This document shows, one piece after another, positions 28,960-37,848 of a stretch of DNA of 64,000 bases (its first letter is position 1; every line of letters starts with the position of its first letter). The notes under the pieces are model-generated. The model was not told the DNA's origin. It did not search any database and saw nothing but the letters and a program-made list of their open reading frames with translations. The stretch is from positions 124,001 to 188,000 of the forward strand of contig CAWACW010000012.1 of assembly GCA_963780635.1 (NCBI GenBank), in the 5' to 3' direction. The position numbers and the translations under genes are program-made. The stretch is from DATEPR01 sp963780635 (lineage in GTDB: Bacteria > Actinomycetota > Actinomycetes > Mycobacteriales > Pseudonocardiaceae).

Positions 28960-29859
28960 ATGTTGGATCCGCGACGCCTGCACGTCCTGCACGCTCTCGG
29001 CCAGCACGGCACCGTCACTGCGGCCGCCGAAGCCTTGCGGCTGACCGGTCCGGCGGTGTCGCAGCACCTGGCCGCGCTGGAACGCGAGGCTGGTGCGCAG
29101 CTCGTCGAGAAGCACGGCCGCACACTCGCGCTCACGGCGGCAGGCCGGCTGTTGGTCGCCCATGCGGAGATCGTGCTCAACGACCTGGCGGCGGCCGAGT
29201 CGGCGCTGGCGGCGCTGACCGGCCAGGGTGGCGGCACGGTGCGGGTGGCGGCGTTCCCGTCCGCGGCACGCACGCTGCTGCCCGCGGCGTGGGCGGCGCT
29301 GGCCGGTGGTGCGGTCACGCTGCGACTGGTCGAGCAGGAACCGGAAGTGTCGGTCGGCACGCTGCGCAGGCGGGAGGTCGACATCGCGGTCGTGCACGGG
29401 TACTCGCTGCTCCCCCGCGATGTGCCCGCGGCGTGCGAGAGCCGGCACCTGCTCGACGATCCGGTGTTGCTCGCCCTGCCGGCGGCGCGAGGTGTGCCGG
29501 ACGGGCAGACGGTGTCGCTCGCGGACTTCGCGGCCGAGTCGTGGCTGGTGCCGGTCGAAGGCGTGTCGTGCCACGAGATGATCGAACGGGCGTGCGGCGC
29601 GGCCGGCTTCGTGCCGCACACGGTCGCGCAGGCGACGGACTTCGCGGTACTGACGGCATTGGTCGAGGCGGGTGTGGGCGTCGCGCTGATACCGCGGCTC
29701 GCGCTGCCCGCCGGGGCGAACGTCAGCGTGCACCCGCTCGCCCAGCCGGTGACCAGGAAGGTCTTCGCGCTCACCCGAGCCGGCCAGGCCAACCGGCCGG
29801 ACATCCGGCAGGTGCTGGACCGGTTGATGGTGGTGGCGACTGAACGTTCACTCAATTAG
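28960..29859 (+). CDS. LysR-type transcriptional regulator
   Basis: 299 residues. The HTH is at about 5-60 (HGTVTAAAEALRLTGPAVSQHL), followed by a periplasmic-binding-like effector domain (VRVAAFPSAARTLLPAAW). It belongs to the LTTR subgroup that often controls an adjacent transporter; here the divergent neighbour is an EamA exporter, 71 bp away. It ends 10 bp before the TetR start, and its last codons contain a TGAACGTTCA operator for that TetR. Confidence 0.9.
   Translation: MLDPRRLHVLHALGQHGTVTAAAEALRLTGPAVSQHLAALEREAGAQLVEKHGRTLALTAAGRLLVAHAEIVLNDLAAAESALAALTGQGGGTVRVAAFPSAARTLLPAAWAALAGGAVTLRLVEQEPEVSVGTLRRREVDIAVVHGYSLLPRDVPAACESRHLLDDPVLLALPAARGVPDGQTVSLADFAAESWLVPVEGVSCHEMIERACGAAGFVPHTVAQATDFAVLTALVEAGVGVALIPRLALPAGANVSVHPLAQPVTRKVFALTRAGQANRPDIRQVLDRLMVVATERSLN
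29841..29850. promoter_or_regulatory. TetR operator TGAACGTTCA (site 1)
   Basis: A perfect 10-bp palindrome inside the last codons of the LysR gene, 19 bp before the TetR ATG. It is identical to the site at 30449-30458, consistent with TetR autorepression. Confidence 0.6.
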
Positions 29860-29869
29860 TGTCACCGGC

Positions 29870-30436
29870 ATGGTGACCCGTGATCCCGATGGCAAGCGGC
29901 AGCAGTTGATCGAGGCCGCGCTGACCGAGTTCGCCGCGCACGGGATCGCCGGGGCCCGGGTGGACCGCATCGCCAAGCTCGCGCAGTGCAGCGCGGGCCT
30001 GGTCTACACGTACTTCGGCAGCAAGGACGACCTGTTCGACGCCGTTTTCGATGCCGTCGTCGTCCGCTCGCTCGCCGAGGCGCCGATCACGCCCGACGAC
30101 CTGCCCGGCTACGCGGGCACCCTGTTCGACGCCCAGGAACAGCGGCCCGAGGTCATGCGGCTGGCAACCTGGTACCAGCTCGAACGTGTGGGCACCGGCC
30201 GGGCCGTGCCCGCGATCGCGGCGGCGGGCAAGGAGAAGGCGGACGCCATTCGCGTCGCCCAGCAGGCGGGCACCGTCACCACCCGGTTCGACGCCGAGCA
30301 ACTCCTGCTGCTGGTGCTGGCACTGGCGTCGATGTGGTCGACGCACTCCCCCGAGTCGGCGAACACGCAGATCCTCGACCAGGACCAGCGCCGCGCGACC
30401 GTCGTCGACGCGGTCCGGAGGCTCGTCGAGCCCTAG
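29870..30436 (+). CDS. TetR-family transcriptional repressor
   Basis: 188 residues. The HTH is at about 28-50 (DRIAKLAQCSAGLVYTYFGSKDDLF). The C-terminal helical domain matches the TetR_C subgroup seen in repressors of SDRs and efflux pumps. Operators TGAACGTTCA flank the gene, and a related AATGAGTATTCATT lies before the downstream SDR. It therefore probably represses itself and the SDR at 30531 until a substrate of that enzyme binds. Confidence 0.9.
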   Translation: MVTRDPDGKRQQLIEAALTEFAAHGIAGARVDRIAKLAQCSAGLVYTYFGSKDDLFDAVFDAVVVRSLAEAPITPDDLPGYAGTLFDAQEQRPEVMRLATWYQLERVGTGRAVPAIAAAGKEKADAIRVAQQAGTVTTRFDAEQLLLLVLALASMWSTHSPESANTQILDQDQRRATVVDAVRRLVEP

Positions 30437-30448
30437 CCAGCTATTGAA

Positions 30449-30517
30449 TGAACGTTCAGTTGACAGTGGCCAAGCAGCCTGGTTCACTCGAGGCATCCTG
30501 TTGAATGAGTATTCATT
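30449..30517. promoter_or_regulatory. TetR operators upstream of SDR (sites 2 and 3)
   Basis: TGAACGTTCA (30449-30458, within TTGAATGAACGTTCAGTT) and the near-palindrome AATGAGTATTCATT (30504-30517) lie between the TetR and SDR genes. The second ends 13 bp before the SDR ATG, overlapping its ribosome-binding region, so binding would block expression. Confidence 0.6.
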
Positions 30518-30530
30518 TAGGAGTCTCGAG

Positions 30531-31418
30531 ATGGACATCCCGGCACAGCACGGCAGGACCGCCCTGGTCACCGGCGCGAACAGCGGCATCGGCTACGAGA
30601 CTGCGCTCGCCCTGGCCACGGCCGGCGCGGACGTCACCCTCGCCGGTCGTGACGAGGCGAAGCTGGCCGCCGCAGCCGACCGGATCCGCGCGCAGGTGAC
30701 CGACGCGAACCTCGGTGTCATGCCGCTGGACCTGGCCGACCTGGCCGCCATCGAGAAGGCCGCCGCGACCATGACCAGGCCATTGGACCTGCTGGTCAAC
30801 AACGCGGGCGTGATGGCGATCCCGGAACGCCGCACCACCAGGGACGGCTTCGAGCTGACCTTCGGCACCAACCATCTCGGGGACTTCGCGCTCACCGGGC
30901 ACCTGCTGCCCGCGCTGCTCGGAGCACCGGCGGCACGCGTCGTCACGGTCAGCGCGCTCGCCGCCCGCTGGCAGCGAGCGGCGCTGGTCGACCTTGCCAG
31001 TGAGCACGGCTACGCGCCGATGACGGCCTACGCGAAGTCCAAGTACGCCAACGTCGTGTTCACCGAGGAACTCAACCGCCGCGCGGCCCGCATCCCGCTC
31101 GTCGCCGTAGCCGTCCATCCAGGGACCAGCAACACCGGGCTGCAACGCCACGGTTCCGGGCTCACCCGCTGGCTGTCGACGCACCTGCTGGAGAACGTGC
31201 TCGGTCAGTCATCCGACCGGGCCGCGCTGCCGTCGCTGTTCGCCGCGACCTCCCCGACCATCACCGGCGGCGAGTTCATCGGCCCCACCGGTCGCGGCGA
31301 GGGCCGCGGCGCGCCCGGCATCGTCGCGCTGCCCGCGAACGCCGGGGACCCGGACACCGGCCGGCGGCTGTGGGACGCGTCCGAGCAGCTCACCGGCGTG
31401 CACTACGACTTCGACTGA
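30531..31418 (+). CDS. short-chain dehydrogenase, retinol-dehydrogenase-like
   Basis: 295 residues. TGANSGIGYETA is the cofactor motif (residues ~14-25), NNAGVMAIPE is the central motif, and YAKSKYAN holds the catalytic Tyr and Lys. The NHLGDFALTGHLLP segment places it in the RDH/WWOX-like SDR branch with NADP preference. TTTAGGAG sits before the ATG. The gene is probably repressed by the upstream TetR through two operator copies. A strong terminator follows at 31516. Confidence 0.9.
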   Translation: MDIPAQHGRTALVTGANSGIGYETALALATAGADVTLAGRDEAKLAAAADRIRAQVTDANLGVMPLDLADLAAIEKAAATMTRPLDLLVNNAGVMAIPERRTTRDGFELTFGTNHLGDFALTGHLLPALLGAPAARVVTVSALAARWQRAALVDLASEHGYAPMTAYAKSKYANVVFTEELNRRAARIPLVAVAVHPGTSNTGLQRHGSGLTRWLSTHLLENVLGQSSDRAALPSLFAATSPTITGGEFIGPTGRGEGRGAPGIVALPANAGDPDTGRRLWDASEQLTGVHYDFD

Positions 31419-31515
31419 GGGCCTGTTCCCGGCGAACGAGCCGGTCGCGCTCGCCGATCAACTCGGGACGCCGATCGGTCTGCCCGGCGTAGATCATGAT
31501 CATGTGGCGCGACCG

Positions 31516-31554
31516 GAGCCCTGCCCGGCGACGGCACGCCGCCGGGCAGGGCTC
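31516..31554. terminator. bidirectional terminator hairpin
   Basis: A perfect 15-bp inverted repeat (GAGCCCTGCCCGGCG / CGCCGGGCAGGGCTC) with a 9-nt loop, located between the convergent SDR (ends 31418) and CoxM-like (ends 31562) genes. There is no T-tract, typical of high-GC actinomycetes. Confidence 0.85.
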
Positions 31555-31561
31555 GAATGGG

Positions 31562-32395
31562 TCAGCTCAGGCCGACGGGGGTCTGGCCCGCGACCTGGGC
31601 CAGCGCCCGGCCGGTGAGGACACGCGCGAGGTGCCTGCGGTAGTCCGCCGACGCGTGCGGTTCATCCAGTGGGCTGGTGCCCTCGGCGGCCAGTTCGGCA
31701 GCGTCGGCAGGCGCCGCGCCCTCGGCCAGCGCCGCCTCGACGGCCGCTGCCCGAACCGGCGCGCCACCCATGTTGATCAGCGTGACCGACTGCCCGACTG
31801 CGGCCACGCCTACGATCGCCCAGTCGATCGCTCGCCGGGTGAACTTCTCGAAGCCCCAACCGATCCCGGTGCGCACCGGCACCCTGATCGCGGTCAGCAG
31901 CTCGTCGGGCTCCAGCGGCGTGGTGAACGGGCCGAGGAAGAACTCGGCCGCCAGGATCGTCCGCTGACCGTTCGGGCCGGTGATCACGAACTCCGCGTCC
32001 GACGCCAGCAGCGCGGCAGGCACGTCGGCCGCCGGGTCCGCGTGCGCGATGGAGCCGCCGATGGTGCCGCGGTGGCGCACCTGCGGGTCACCGACGACGC
32101 CCGCCGAGTGCGCCACCAGCGGGGCGTGCTCGGCCAGCACCTCGTCCTGGTGCAGGTCGTGGTACCGGGTCAGCGCACCGATCTCGATCGTGTCGCCGGC
32201 CAGCCGGACGTATCGCAGGTCCTTCAGGGCGGCCAGGTCGATCAGCACCTCCGGTGCGGCCAGCCGCATCTTCATCAGCGGCAGCAGCGAATGCCCGCCT
32301 GCCAGGAGCTTGGCGTCGTCGCCGTACTCGCCGAGCAGGCCGAGCACTTCGTCCACACTGGATGGACGGCGGTACGTGAACGCGGCGGTGATCAC
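31562..32395 (-). CDS. second molybdenum hydroxylase FAD subunit (CoxM-like)
   Basis: A 277-residue FAD-binding medium subunit with AGGHSLLPLMKMRL (about residues 32-45) and TIGGSIAHADPAADVP (about 108-123). The GTG start overlaps the small subunit's stop (GTGA). It is the last gene of an L-S-M operon on the minus strand. It differs in order and sequence from the M-S-L complex at 9.2-13 kb, so the cell has two separate enzymes of this type within 25 kb. Confidence 0.92.
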   Translation of the reverse strand: MITAAFTYRRPSSVDEVLGLLGEYGDDAKLLAGGHSLLPLMKMRLAAPEVLIDLAALKDLRYVRLAGDTIEIGALTRYHDLHQDEVLAEHAPLVAHSAGVVGDPQVRHRGTIGGSIAHADPAADVPAALLASDAEFVITGPNGQRTILAAEFFLGPFTTPLEPDELLTAIRVPVRTGIGWGFEKFTRRAIDWAIVGVAAVGQSVTLINMGGAPVRAAAVEAALAEGAAPADAAELAAEGTSPLDEPHASADYRRHLARVLTGRALAQVAGQTPVGLS

Positions 32396-32859
32396 GCGTC
32401 GACCTCCTGGCCGGAAGCGTCGATGACGGCGCTGACGATGTTGTGGTAGCCGGTGCAGCGGCACAGGTTGCCCTCCAGGGCTTCCCGCACCTCGTCCCGC
32501 GTGGGCTTGGGGTTCTCCGCGAGCAGCGACACCGACGCCATCATCATGCCGGGCGTGCAGAACCCGCACTGCAGACCGTGCTGCTCGCGGAACGCCTGCT
32601 GCACCGGGTGCAGCTCGCCGTCCGTGGACAAACCCTCCACTGTGGTCACCGAGTGGTCGTCGGCCTGCGCGGCGAGCACCGTGCAGGATTTGACCGACTC
32701 GCCGTCCAGCAACACAGTGCAGGCGCCGCAGGACGTGGTGTCGCAGCCGATGTTGGTGCCCGTCAGGCCGATCGTGTCCCGCAGGTAGTGCACGAGCAGG
32801 GTGCGGTCCTCGACCTCTTCGGCGGTCGGCCGGCCGTTCACCTCGATGTTGACCTTCAC
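32392..32859 (-). CDS. second molybdenum hydroxylase 2Fe-2S subunit (CoxS-like)
   Basis: 155 residues with both [2Fe-2S] clusters: GCDTTSCGACTVLLDG with a later Cys, and CGFCTPGM plus NLCRCTGY. GTG start directly abutting the large-subunit stop. It transfers electrons from the Mo centre to the FAD subunit encoded next. Confidence 0.94.
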   Translation of the reverse strand: MKVNIEVNGRPTAEEVEDRTLLVHYLRDTIGLTGTNIGCDTTSCGACTVLLDGESVKSCTVLAAQADDHSVTTVEGLSTDGELHPVQQAFREQHGLQCGFCTPGMMMASVSLLAENPKPTRDEVREALEGNLCRCTGYHNIVSAVIDASGQEVDA

Positions 32860-35118
32860 TCAGACCGCCTTCTTCGCATCGTTGATCGCCTGCCAGACCC
32901 GCTGTGGCGTGGCGGGCATATCGACATGCCGCACACCGAGATGAGCCAGCGCGTCCGCTACGGCGCTCTGCACCGCGGGCGTCGAGCCGATTGTGGCTGC
33001 CTCGCCGATTCCCTTGACACCCAACAGGTTCCGATCGGTCGGGGTCACCGAGTCGACCAGCTCGAAGTCGGGCAGCTCCGTCGCGGAGATGATCGAGTAG
33101 TCGGCGAAGGTGGCCGTCACCGGGTTGCCCTCGTCGTCGTAGGCCATCACCTCGAGCAGGGCCTGCGCGACACCCTGCGCGAGCCCGCCGTGCCGCTGGC
33201 CGCGGAAGGTCAGCGGGTTGACGACCGGGCCCGCGTCGTCGGCCGCGACCATCCGGCGGACCTTGACCTTGCCGGTGGCCGTGTCGACCTCGACGACGGC
33301 GACGTGCGCACCGAACGGGAACGTCGGCTTGCCGTCGGCGAACCAGACATCGGCCGACAGCGGGTCGTCCCCGGCTTTCTCGGCCACGTCGGCCCAGCTC
33401 ACCGACCCGGCCGACTCGGCACCTCGGACCTGCCAGGCGCCCAGCTCGACGTTGAGCTCGATGTCGTCCGGGCTGGCCTCCAGGATGTCGGCCGCCAGCT
33501 CCTTGGCCCGCGCGATGACCTGGTCGGCGGCACGCGCGATGGCCGAGCCGCCGAGTTGCAGCGAGCGCGACCCGAACGTGCCGATCGCCTTGGGGATCTC
33601 GTCGGTGTCACCGTGCTTGACGGTGATCCGGTCCATCGGCACGCCCATCCGGTCGGCGAGCAGCATCGCGAACGATGTCGCCAGGCCCTGGCCGTGCGGG
33701 GAGCTGCCGGTGTACGCGGTGAGCGAGCCGTCCGGGTGCACGTCCACCCGGCCGCTCTCGCCGCCCGCGTCACCGCCGGTGATCTCCACGTAGGTCGACA
33801 CTCCGATGCCGAGCGCGACCACGTCACCGTCGGCCCGCCGCCGCTGCTGTTCGGCCCGCAGCGCCGGATAGTCGGCGGCGGCCAGCACGCGGTCCAGCGC
33901 CTGGGCGTACTCGCCGGTGTCGTAGTTCGCGCCGCTCTGCGTGGTGAACGGGAACTCCTCGGGCAGGATGAAGTTGATCCGCCGCACCTCGGCCGCGTCC
34001 ATGCCGATCTCGGCCGCGAACAGGTCCATCGCACGCTCGACGGCCGCGGTCGCCTCCGGGCGGCCCGCGCCGCGGTACGCGCCGATCGGCGTGGTGTTCG
34101 TGGTGACGCCGACGCTGCGCGTCTCGATCTTCGGGAAGTGGTAGACACCCGACGCCATCAGCTCGGTCAGCGTCGGCAGGAACGCCGCCCGCGAATACGC
34201 ACCGAGATCCTGCAGTACGTCCAGCCGGAACGCCTCCACGGTGCCGTCCCGGCGGCCGCCGATGGTGATCACCTGGCGCTGCGCGCGGCCGTGCGTCATC
34301 GAGGTGAGGTTCTCGCTACGGGTCTCGATCCACCGCACGCCCCGGCCAATGGCGCGGGCAGCCCAGGCGAGCACGACCGCCTCTGCGCTGGCGCCGATCT
34401 TCGCGCCGAAGCCGCCGCCGACGTCCGGCGCGATGACCCGCACCAGGCTCGGGTCGATGCCCAGGCCGCCCGCGATCACGCTGCGGCCGATCTGCGCGTT
34501 CTGCGTGGACAGCCACGAGGTGACTCTGCCGTCCGGACCCCACACGCACGAGCCGCCGCGGGTCTCCAGTGGCGCGGGCGCGACGCGCTGGTTCACGATC
34601 TCGCGGGTCACGACCACCTCGCAGCCGGCGAACGTGGCGTCGTCGAACCCGCCGCCGTGCGTCTGCACCACGTTGCTGTCGGTGCCCTCGAACAAGAGCG
34701 TCTCGCCGGCCAGGGCGTCGTCGAAGCTGATCACCGCAGGCAGCGGGTCGTAGTCGACATCGACCAGTTCGGCCGCATCGGCCAACTGGTAACGGTGTTC
34801 GGTGAGGACGAGCGCGACCGGCTCACCGACATAGCGCACCACGTCCGAGGCCAACCACGGCTCGTTCCTCGGGTCGTCCGCGGCGGCGGGCGCGAGATCG
34901 AGATCGGCAGCGGTGTACACGCCGAGCACTCCCGGCGCCTCCCGCGCGGCCGACACGTCGATAGCGGTTATCCGCGCGTGCGCCAATGGACTGCGTACAA
35001 AAACCGCATGTGCGGCTCCATCAAGGGATGGCTCCCGCAAATCGTCCACATAAGTACCGCCGGCCGTGATCAGTTTCCGATCCTCGACCCGAACGACACG
35101 CGTGCCCATCACGCTCAT
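32860..35118 (-). CDS. second molybdenum hydroxylase large subunit (form II CoxL-like)
   Basis: A 752-residue Mo-cofactor subunit, intact. Motifs include DVGGGFGAKIGASAE, IGAYRGAGRPEAT (the form II-type loop in place of AYxCSFR) and GVKGIGEAATIGSTPA with the catalytic Glu. Many proteins of this type oxidise aldehydes or N-heterocycles rather than CO. The ATG at 35118 has GGGAGG 7 bp upstream; a TTG at 35124 is alternative. First gene of the L-S-M unit, 76 bp downstream of the SnoaL-like gene. Confidence 0.93.
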   Translation of the reverse strand: MSVMGTRVVRVEDRKLITAGGTYVDDLREPSLDGAAHAVFVRSPLAHARITAIDVSAAREAPGVLGVYTAADLDLAPAAADDPRNEPWLASDVVRYVGEPVALVLTEHRYQLADAAELVDVDYDPLPAVISFDDALAGETLLFEGTDSNVVQTHGGGFDDATFAGCEVVVTREIVNQRVAPAPLETRGGSCVWGPDGRVTSWLSTQNAQIGRSVIAGGLGIDPSLVRVIAPDVGGGFGAKIGASAEAVVLAWAARAIGRGVRWIETRSENLTSMTHGRAQRQVITIGGRRDGTVEAFRLDVLQDLGAYSRAAFLPTLTELMASGVYHFPKIETRSVGVTTNTTPIGAYRGAGRPEATAAVERAMDLFAAEIGMDAAEVRRINFILPEEFPFTTQSGANYDTGEYAQALDRVLAAADYPALRAEQQRRRADGDVVALGIGVSTYVEITGGDAGGESGRVDVHPDGSLTAYTGSSPHGQGLATSFAMLLADRMGVPMDRITVKHGDTDEIPKAIGTFGSRSLQLGGSAIARAADQVIARAKELAADILEASPDDIELNVELGAWQVRGAESAGSVSWADVAEKAGDDPLSADVWFADGKPTFPFGAHVAVVEVDTATGKVKVRRMVAADDAGPVVNPLTFRGQRHGGLAQGVAQALLEVMAYDDEGNPVTATFADYSIISATELPDFELVDSVTPTDRNLLGVKGIGEAATIGSTPAVQSAVADALAHLGVRHVDMPATPQRVWQAINDAKKAV

Positions 35119-35194
35119 GCACAAGCCTCCCAGACGTTCGCCCCCGGCACGATCATGCCCGTAGACCCATGGCAGAACGCAAGTACCCCGTCGT

Positions 35195-35521
35195 TCAACC
35201 GGTGATACGCATCAGCGAGACTCGATCTCCGGCGACCGTGAACGCGAAATCGGACGGGCCGTTGAAACCGTCGCCACCGACCTGTGCGGTGACCGTCACG
35301 ACGCTCCCGTCGGTGCGCACCGCGGTCACCTCGAGCGTGACCCGCTTGCCGATGAACTCCGCGTCGCTCCAGCCGCGGATCGCGTCCGCTCCGGTGAAGA
35401 CCCGGCCCCAGTCGTCCACGGCACCGTCGGGCGTGAACGCGGCAAGGAAACCGTCGGTGTCACCGCCGGTCGCGGCGGTCACCGCGCGTTCGACCGGTGC
35501 GGGCAGAGCAGGTGTCGTCAT
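35195..35521 (-). CDS. SnoaL/NTF2-like fold protein
   Basis: A 108-residue cone-shaped NTF2-like domain. Marks are VERAVTAATGGDTDGFLAAFTPDGAVDD at the start, FTGADAIRGWSDAEFIG and FNGPSDFAFTVAGDRVSLMRI at the end. Such proteins act as isomerases, hydrolases or scaffold domains; the substrate is unknown. The ATG at 35521 fits the domain start. It lies on the same strand as the cold-shock gene upstream and the molybdenum hydroxylase downstream. Confidence 0.8.
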   Translation of the reverse strand: MTTPALPAPVERAVTAATGGDTDGFLAAFTPDGAVDDWGRVFTGADAIRGWSDAEFIGKRVTLEVTAVRTDGSVVTVTAQVGGDGFNGPSDFAFTVAGDRVSLMRITG

Positions 35522-35561
35522 GGCCGCGATTCTGCGCGTCCGGCCCGCCTGATGCCAGGGC

Positions 35562-35975
35562 TCAGCTCTCGACCCAGCCGTGCGCGTGGGCGAGCTGCGA
35601 CATCCGCTGGCGGATGCGCACGATCTGGTCACCGGTGATCGTGGGCGCGGCCTCCAGGAGTGTCTCGGTGACTTCCTCCAGGAATTCCTTCACCGACAGC
35701 ACGTCACACAGGTCCTCGTCCGCCCGCGGTTCGGCGCGGTGCACCGGGCCCGACTCGGGCCGCTCGGCGCCCGCGCTGAGCATCCGCACCCGGGACGCCT
35801 TGAGCCCGCGGTCGCCCTCCTCGACGTCGAACTCCACCAGCGCGCCGGGGCCGAGCAGCCGCTTGTCGAACTGGAGGTCGTTCACGTGCAGGAAGACGTC
35901 CTCGCCACCGGACGTCGGCGCGACGAACCCGTATCCCTTGAACTCGTCGAACCGGATCACTTTGCCCTCGACCAC
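35562..35975 (-). CDS. cold-shock-domain protein with C-terminal extension
   Basis: 137 residues. An N-terminal cold-shock domain (about 1-65) carries RNP1 KGYGFV and RNP2 DVFLHV. A ~70-residue acidic helical extension follows (SVKEFLEEVTETLLEAAP, ITGDQIVRIRQRMSQLA). This long CspB-like form is common in actinomycetes and binds single-stranded nucleic acid; the extension's role is unknown. Divergent from the MGMT gene. Confidence 0.88.
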   Translation of the reverse strand: MVEGKVIRFDEFKGYGFVAPTSGGEDVFLHVNDLQFDKRLLGPGALVEFDVEEGDRGLKASRVRMLSAGAERPESGPVHRAEPRADEDLCDVLSVKEFLEEVTETLLEAAPTITGDQIVRIRQRMSQLAHAHGWVES

Positions 35976-36220
35976 AACCGCACCACCTTCACACCCACCA
36001 ACGATCCGCCTGACGCTACCACCGGGGTAACGACGGCCTCTGACGGCGGCAACATGCCGTCCACCACGGCACAGCGAGCCTGGCCGAGCGAGTGGGCGAC
36101 GAGTTCGGCGGGGTCGACGGCGTCGCCCGCCGACTTGCCGATCTTCTGCCGGCGTCTCACGTTCCTGGTCGCCCGCGCGTCTACCAGGGTGTGAGCGAGA
36201 ACGAGAGGATGCTGAGCACG

Positions 36221-36721
36221 ATGAGCGTGAAACACACGGTGGTCGACTCCCCGATCGGCGAACTGACGCTGGTCGCGGACGGCGACGTGCTGACCGGCCT
36301 GTACTTCACCGGTCGCTCGCACCAGCCCAAGCCCGAAGCGCTCGGCGAGCGCACCGACGACGGGTTCGTCGAGGTGCGGCGGCAGCTGGACGAGTACTTC
36401 GCGGGCGACCGCACCGGCTTCGACCTGCCGCTGGCCGCCCAGGGCACCGCGTTCGAGCACCAGGTGTGGGACCTGCTCAAGGAGATCCCGTACGGCGAGA
36501 CCCGCAGCTACGGCGACCTCGCCCGGCAGCTCGGTGACCCGGCGCTCGCGCAGGCCGTTGGCTGGGCCAACGGCCGCAACCCGGTCAGCGTCATCGTGCC
36601 CTGCCATCGGGTGATCGGCGCGGACGGCCGCCTGACCGGCTACGCGGGGGGCCTGGACCGCAAGCGGTACCTGCTGGAACTGGAGGAGCCCGCCGAGGTC
36701 AGTGCGGGGAGGCTGTTCTGA
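36221..36721 (+). CDS. methylated-DNA-protein cysteine methyltransferase (MGMT/Ogt)
   Basis: A 166-residue suicide repair enzyme that moves O6-alkyl groups from guanine to its Cys128 in IVPCHRV. Also visible are the helix-turn-helix FEHQVWDLLKEIPYGETRSYGDLA and the Asn hinge of ANGRNPVSV. The ATG at 36221 starts the usual N-terminus; in-frame starts at 36209 and 36191 exist. Forty-three bases downstream lies a sigma-factor gene followed by a second MGMT, forming an alkylation-damage block. Confidence 0.93.
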   Translation: MSVKHTVVDSPIGELTLVADGDVLTGLYFTGRSHQPKPEALGERTDDGFVEVRRQLDEYFAGDRTGFDLPLAAQGTAFEHQVWDLLKEIPYGETRSYGDLARQLGDPALAQAVGWANGRNPVSVIVPCHRVIGADGRLTGYAGGLDRKRYLLELEEPAEVSAGRLF

Positions 36722-36763
36722 GGCCGGATCTCACGTTCCGCGCCGGCGGGACGTCTACCTGAC

Positions 36764-37237
36764 ATGAGGCCGTTCGAGGAGGTCGTGACCGAGCACGGGC
36801 CGACGGTGTTGCGGGTATGCCGGGCCGTGCTCGGGCCCGTCGACGCCGAGGACGCGTGGTCGGACACCTTCCTGGCCGCGCTCAGGGCGTATCCGGAACT
36901 GCCCGATGGCGCGAACGTCGAGGCCTGGCTGGTGACCATCGCGCACCGCAAGGCCATCGACGTGCTGCGGGCGGCGGCCCGGCGCCCGGTCACCGTCGAC
37001 GGCGTACCCGAACGACCCACGACCACGGGCAGGCCGGAGGACTGGGACGGCGACCTGTGGCGGGCGTTGTCGGCACTGCCGACCAGACAACGCGCCTCGG
37101 TCGCCTACCACTACCTGGCCGGACTGCCCTACCGGGAGATCGGCGAGATCACCGGACAGAGCACTGACGCAGCGCGCAGGGCGGCCGCCGACGGCATCAA
37201 GGCCCTGCGCGTCACCTACCCGGGAGGGACGACATGA
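36764..37237 (+). CDS. small sigma-70-family (ECF-like) sigma factor
   Basis: 157 residues. The region 2-like helix bundle is at about residues 5-75 (AEDAWSDTFLAALRAYP, VEAWLVTIAHRKAIDVLRAA). The region 4 HTH is at about 105-150 (ALPTRQRASVAYHYLAGLPYREIGEITGQS). There is no anti-sigma gene beside it. Its stop overlaps the second MGMT gene (ATGA), so sigma factor, MGMT and 2OG oxygenase are made from one message. It probably drives its own alkylation-response operon. Confidence 0.85.
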   Translation: MRPFEEVVTEHGPTVLRVCRAVLGPVDAEDAWSDTFLAALRAYPELPDGANVEAWLVTIAHRKAIDVLRAAARRPVTVDGVPERPTTTGRPEDWDGDLWRALSALPTRQRASVAYHYLAGLPYREIGEITGQSTDAARRAAADGIKALRVTYPGGTT

Positions 37238-37848
37238 CTGTGTGCGAGCCCGACGGAAACGGGCTGTTCCAGGCACTTCCGAGCATCGACGAGGACGCCA
37301 CCGCGCGCCTGCACGCCAAGCTGACCGAAGCGGCGGAGCGGGAGGGCGTGCTGGACGTCGCCTACCGCACCCTCGACACCCCGATCGGCGAGATACTGCT
37401 GGCCGCGACCGACAGGGGCCTGGTCCGCGTTGCGTTCGCCCGCCAGGACATGGACGCCGTACTGGCGAACCTGGCCACCGCGGTGAGCCCGCGCATCCTG
37501 CGCACCCCACGTCGCCTGGACGCGGCGAGCAGGCAGCTGGACGAGTACTTCGACCGCAAGCGCACGGCGTTCGACCTGCCGCTGGACTGGCGGCTGGCCA
37601 CCGGTTTCCGGCGGTCCGTGCTCACCCATCTGCCGGACATCGGCTATGGCCGCACGGAGAGCTACGCCCAGGTCGCGGCGGCCGCGGGCAGCCCGAAGGC
37701 GGTCCGCGCGGTCGGCACCGCGTGCGCGCTCAACCCGCTGCCGCTGGTCGTGCCGTGTCACCGGGTGATCCGGTCGGACGGCTCGTTCGGCGGGTACGCG
37801 GGCGGCCCCGAGGTCAAGCAGACACTGCTGCGGATGGAGGCGGCATGA
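37234..37848 (+). CDS. second methylated-DNA-protein cysteine methyltransferase
   Basis: 204 residues. It carries an N-terminal ~45-residue extension absent from the first MGMT, then the same fold, with Cys175 in VVPCHRVI and GYGRTESYAQVAAAAG in the DNA-binding helix region. Its GFRRSV, where MGMT proteins usually have FQ-x-VW, indicates a divergent paralogue with possibly altered base specificity. Overlaps both neighbours by 4 bp. Confidence 0.9.
   Translation: MTVCEPDGNGLFQALPSIDEDATARLHAKLTEAAEREGVLDVAYRTLDTPIGEILLAATDRGLVRVAFARQDMDAVLANLATAVSPRILRTPRRLDAASRQLDEYFDRKRTAFDLPLDWRLATGFRRSVLTHLPDIGYGRTESYAQVAAAAGSPKAVRAVGTACALNPLPLVVPCHRVIRSDGSFGGYAGGPEVKQTLLRMEAA

Noticed and set aside
31492..31503. 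Short ATGATCATG palindrome as a replication or regulatory site
   Set aside because: Too short to be meaningful, with no second copy nearby; the strong feature in this gap is the terminator hairpin.
32860..35118. Second CO dehydrogenase candidate
   Set aside because: It has AYRGAGR (form II type), so CO oxidation cannot be claimed from sequence.
32443..35205. A 920-codon plus-strand frame over the second CoxL
   Set aside because: Antisense to a complete molybdenum hydroxylase operon with all cofactor motifs; composition is Arg/Gly/His rich.
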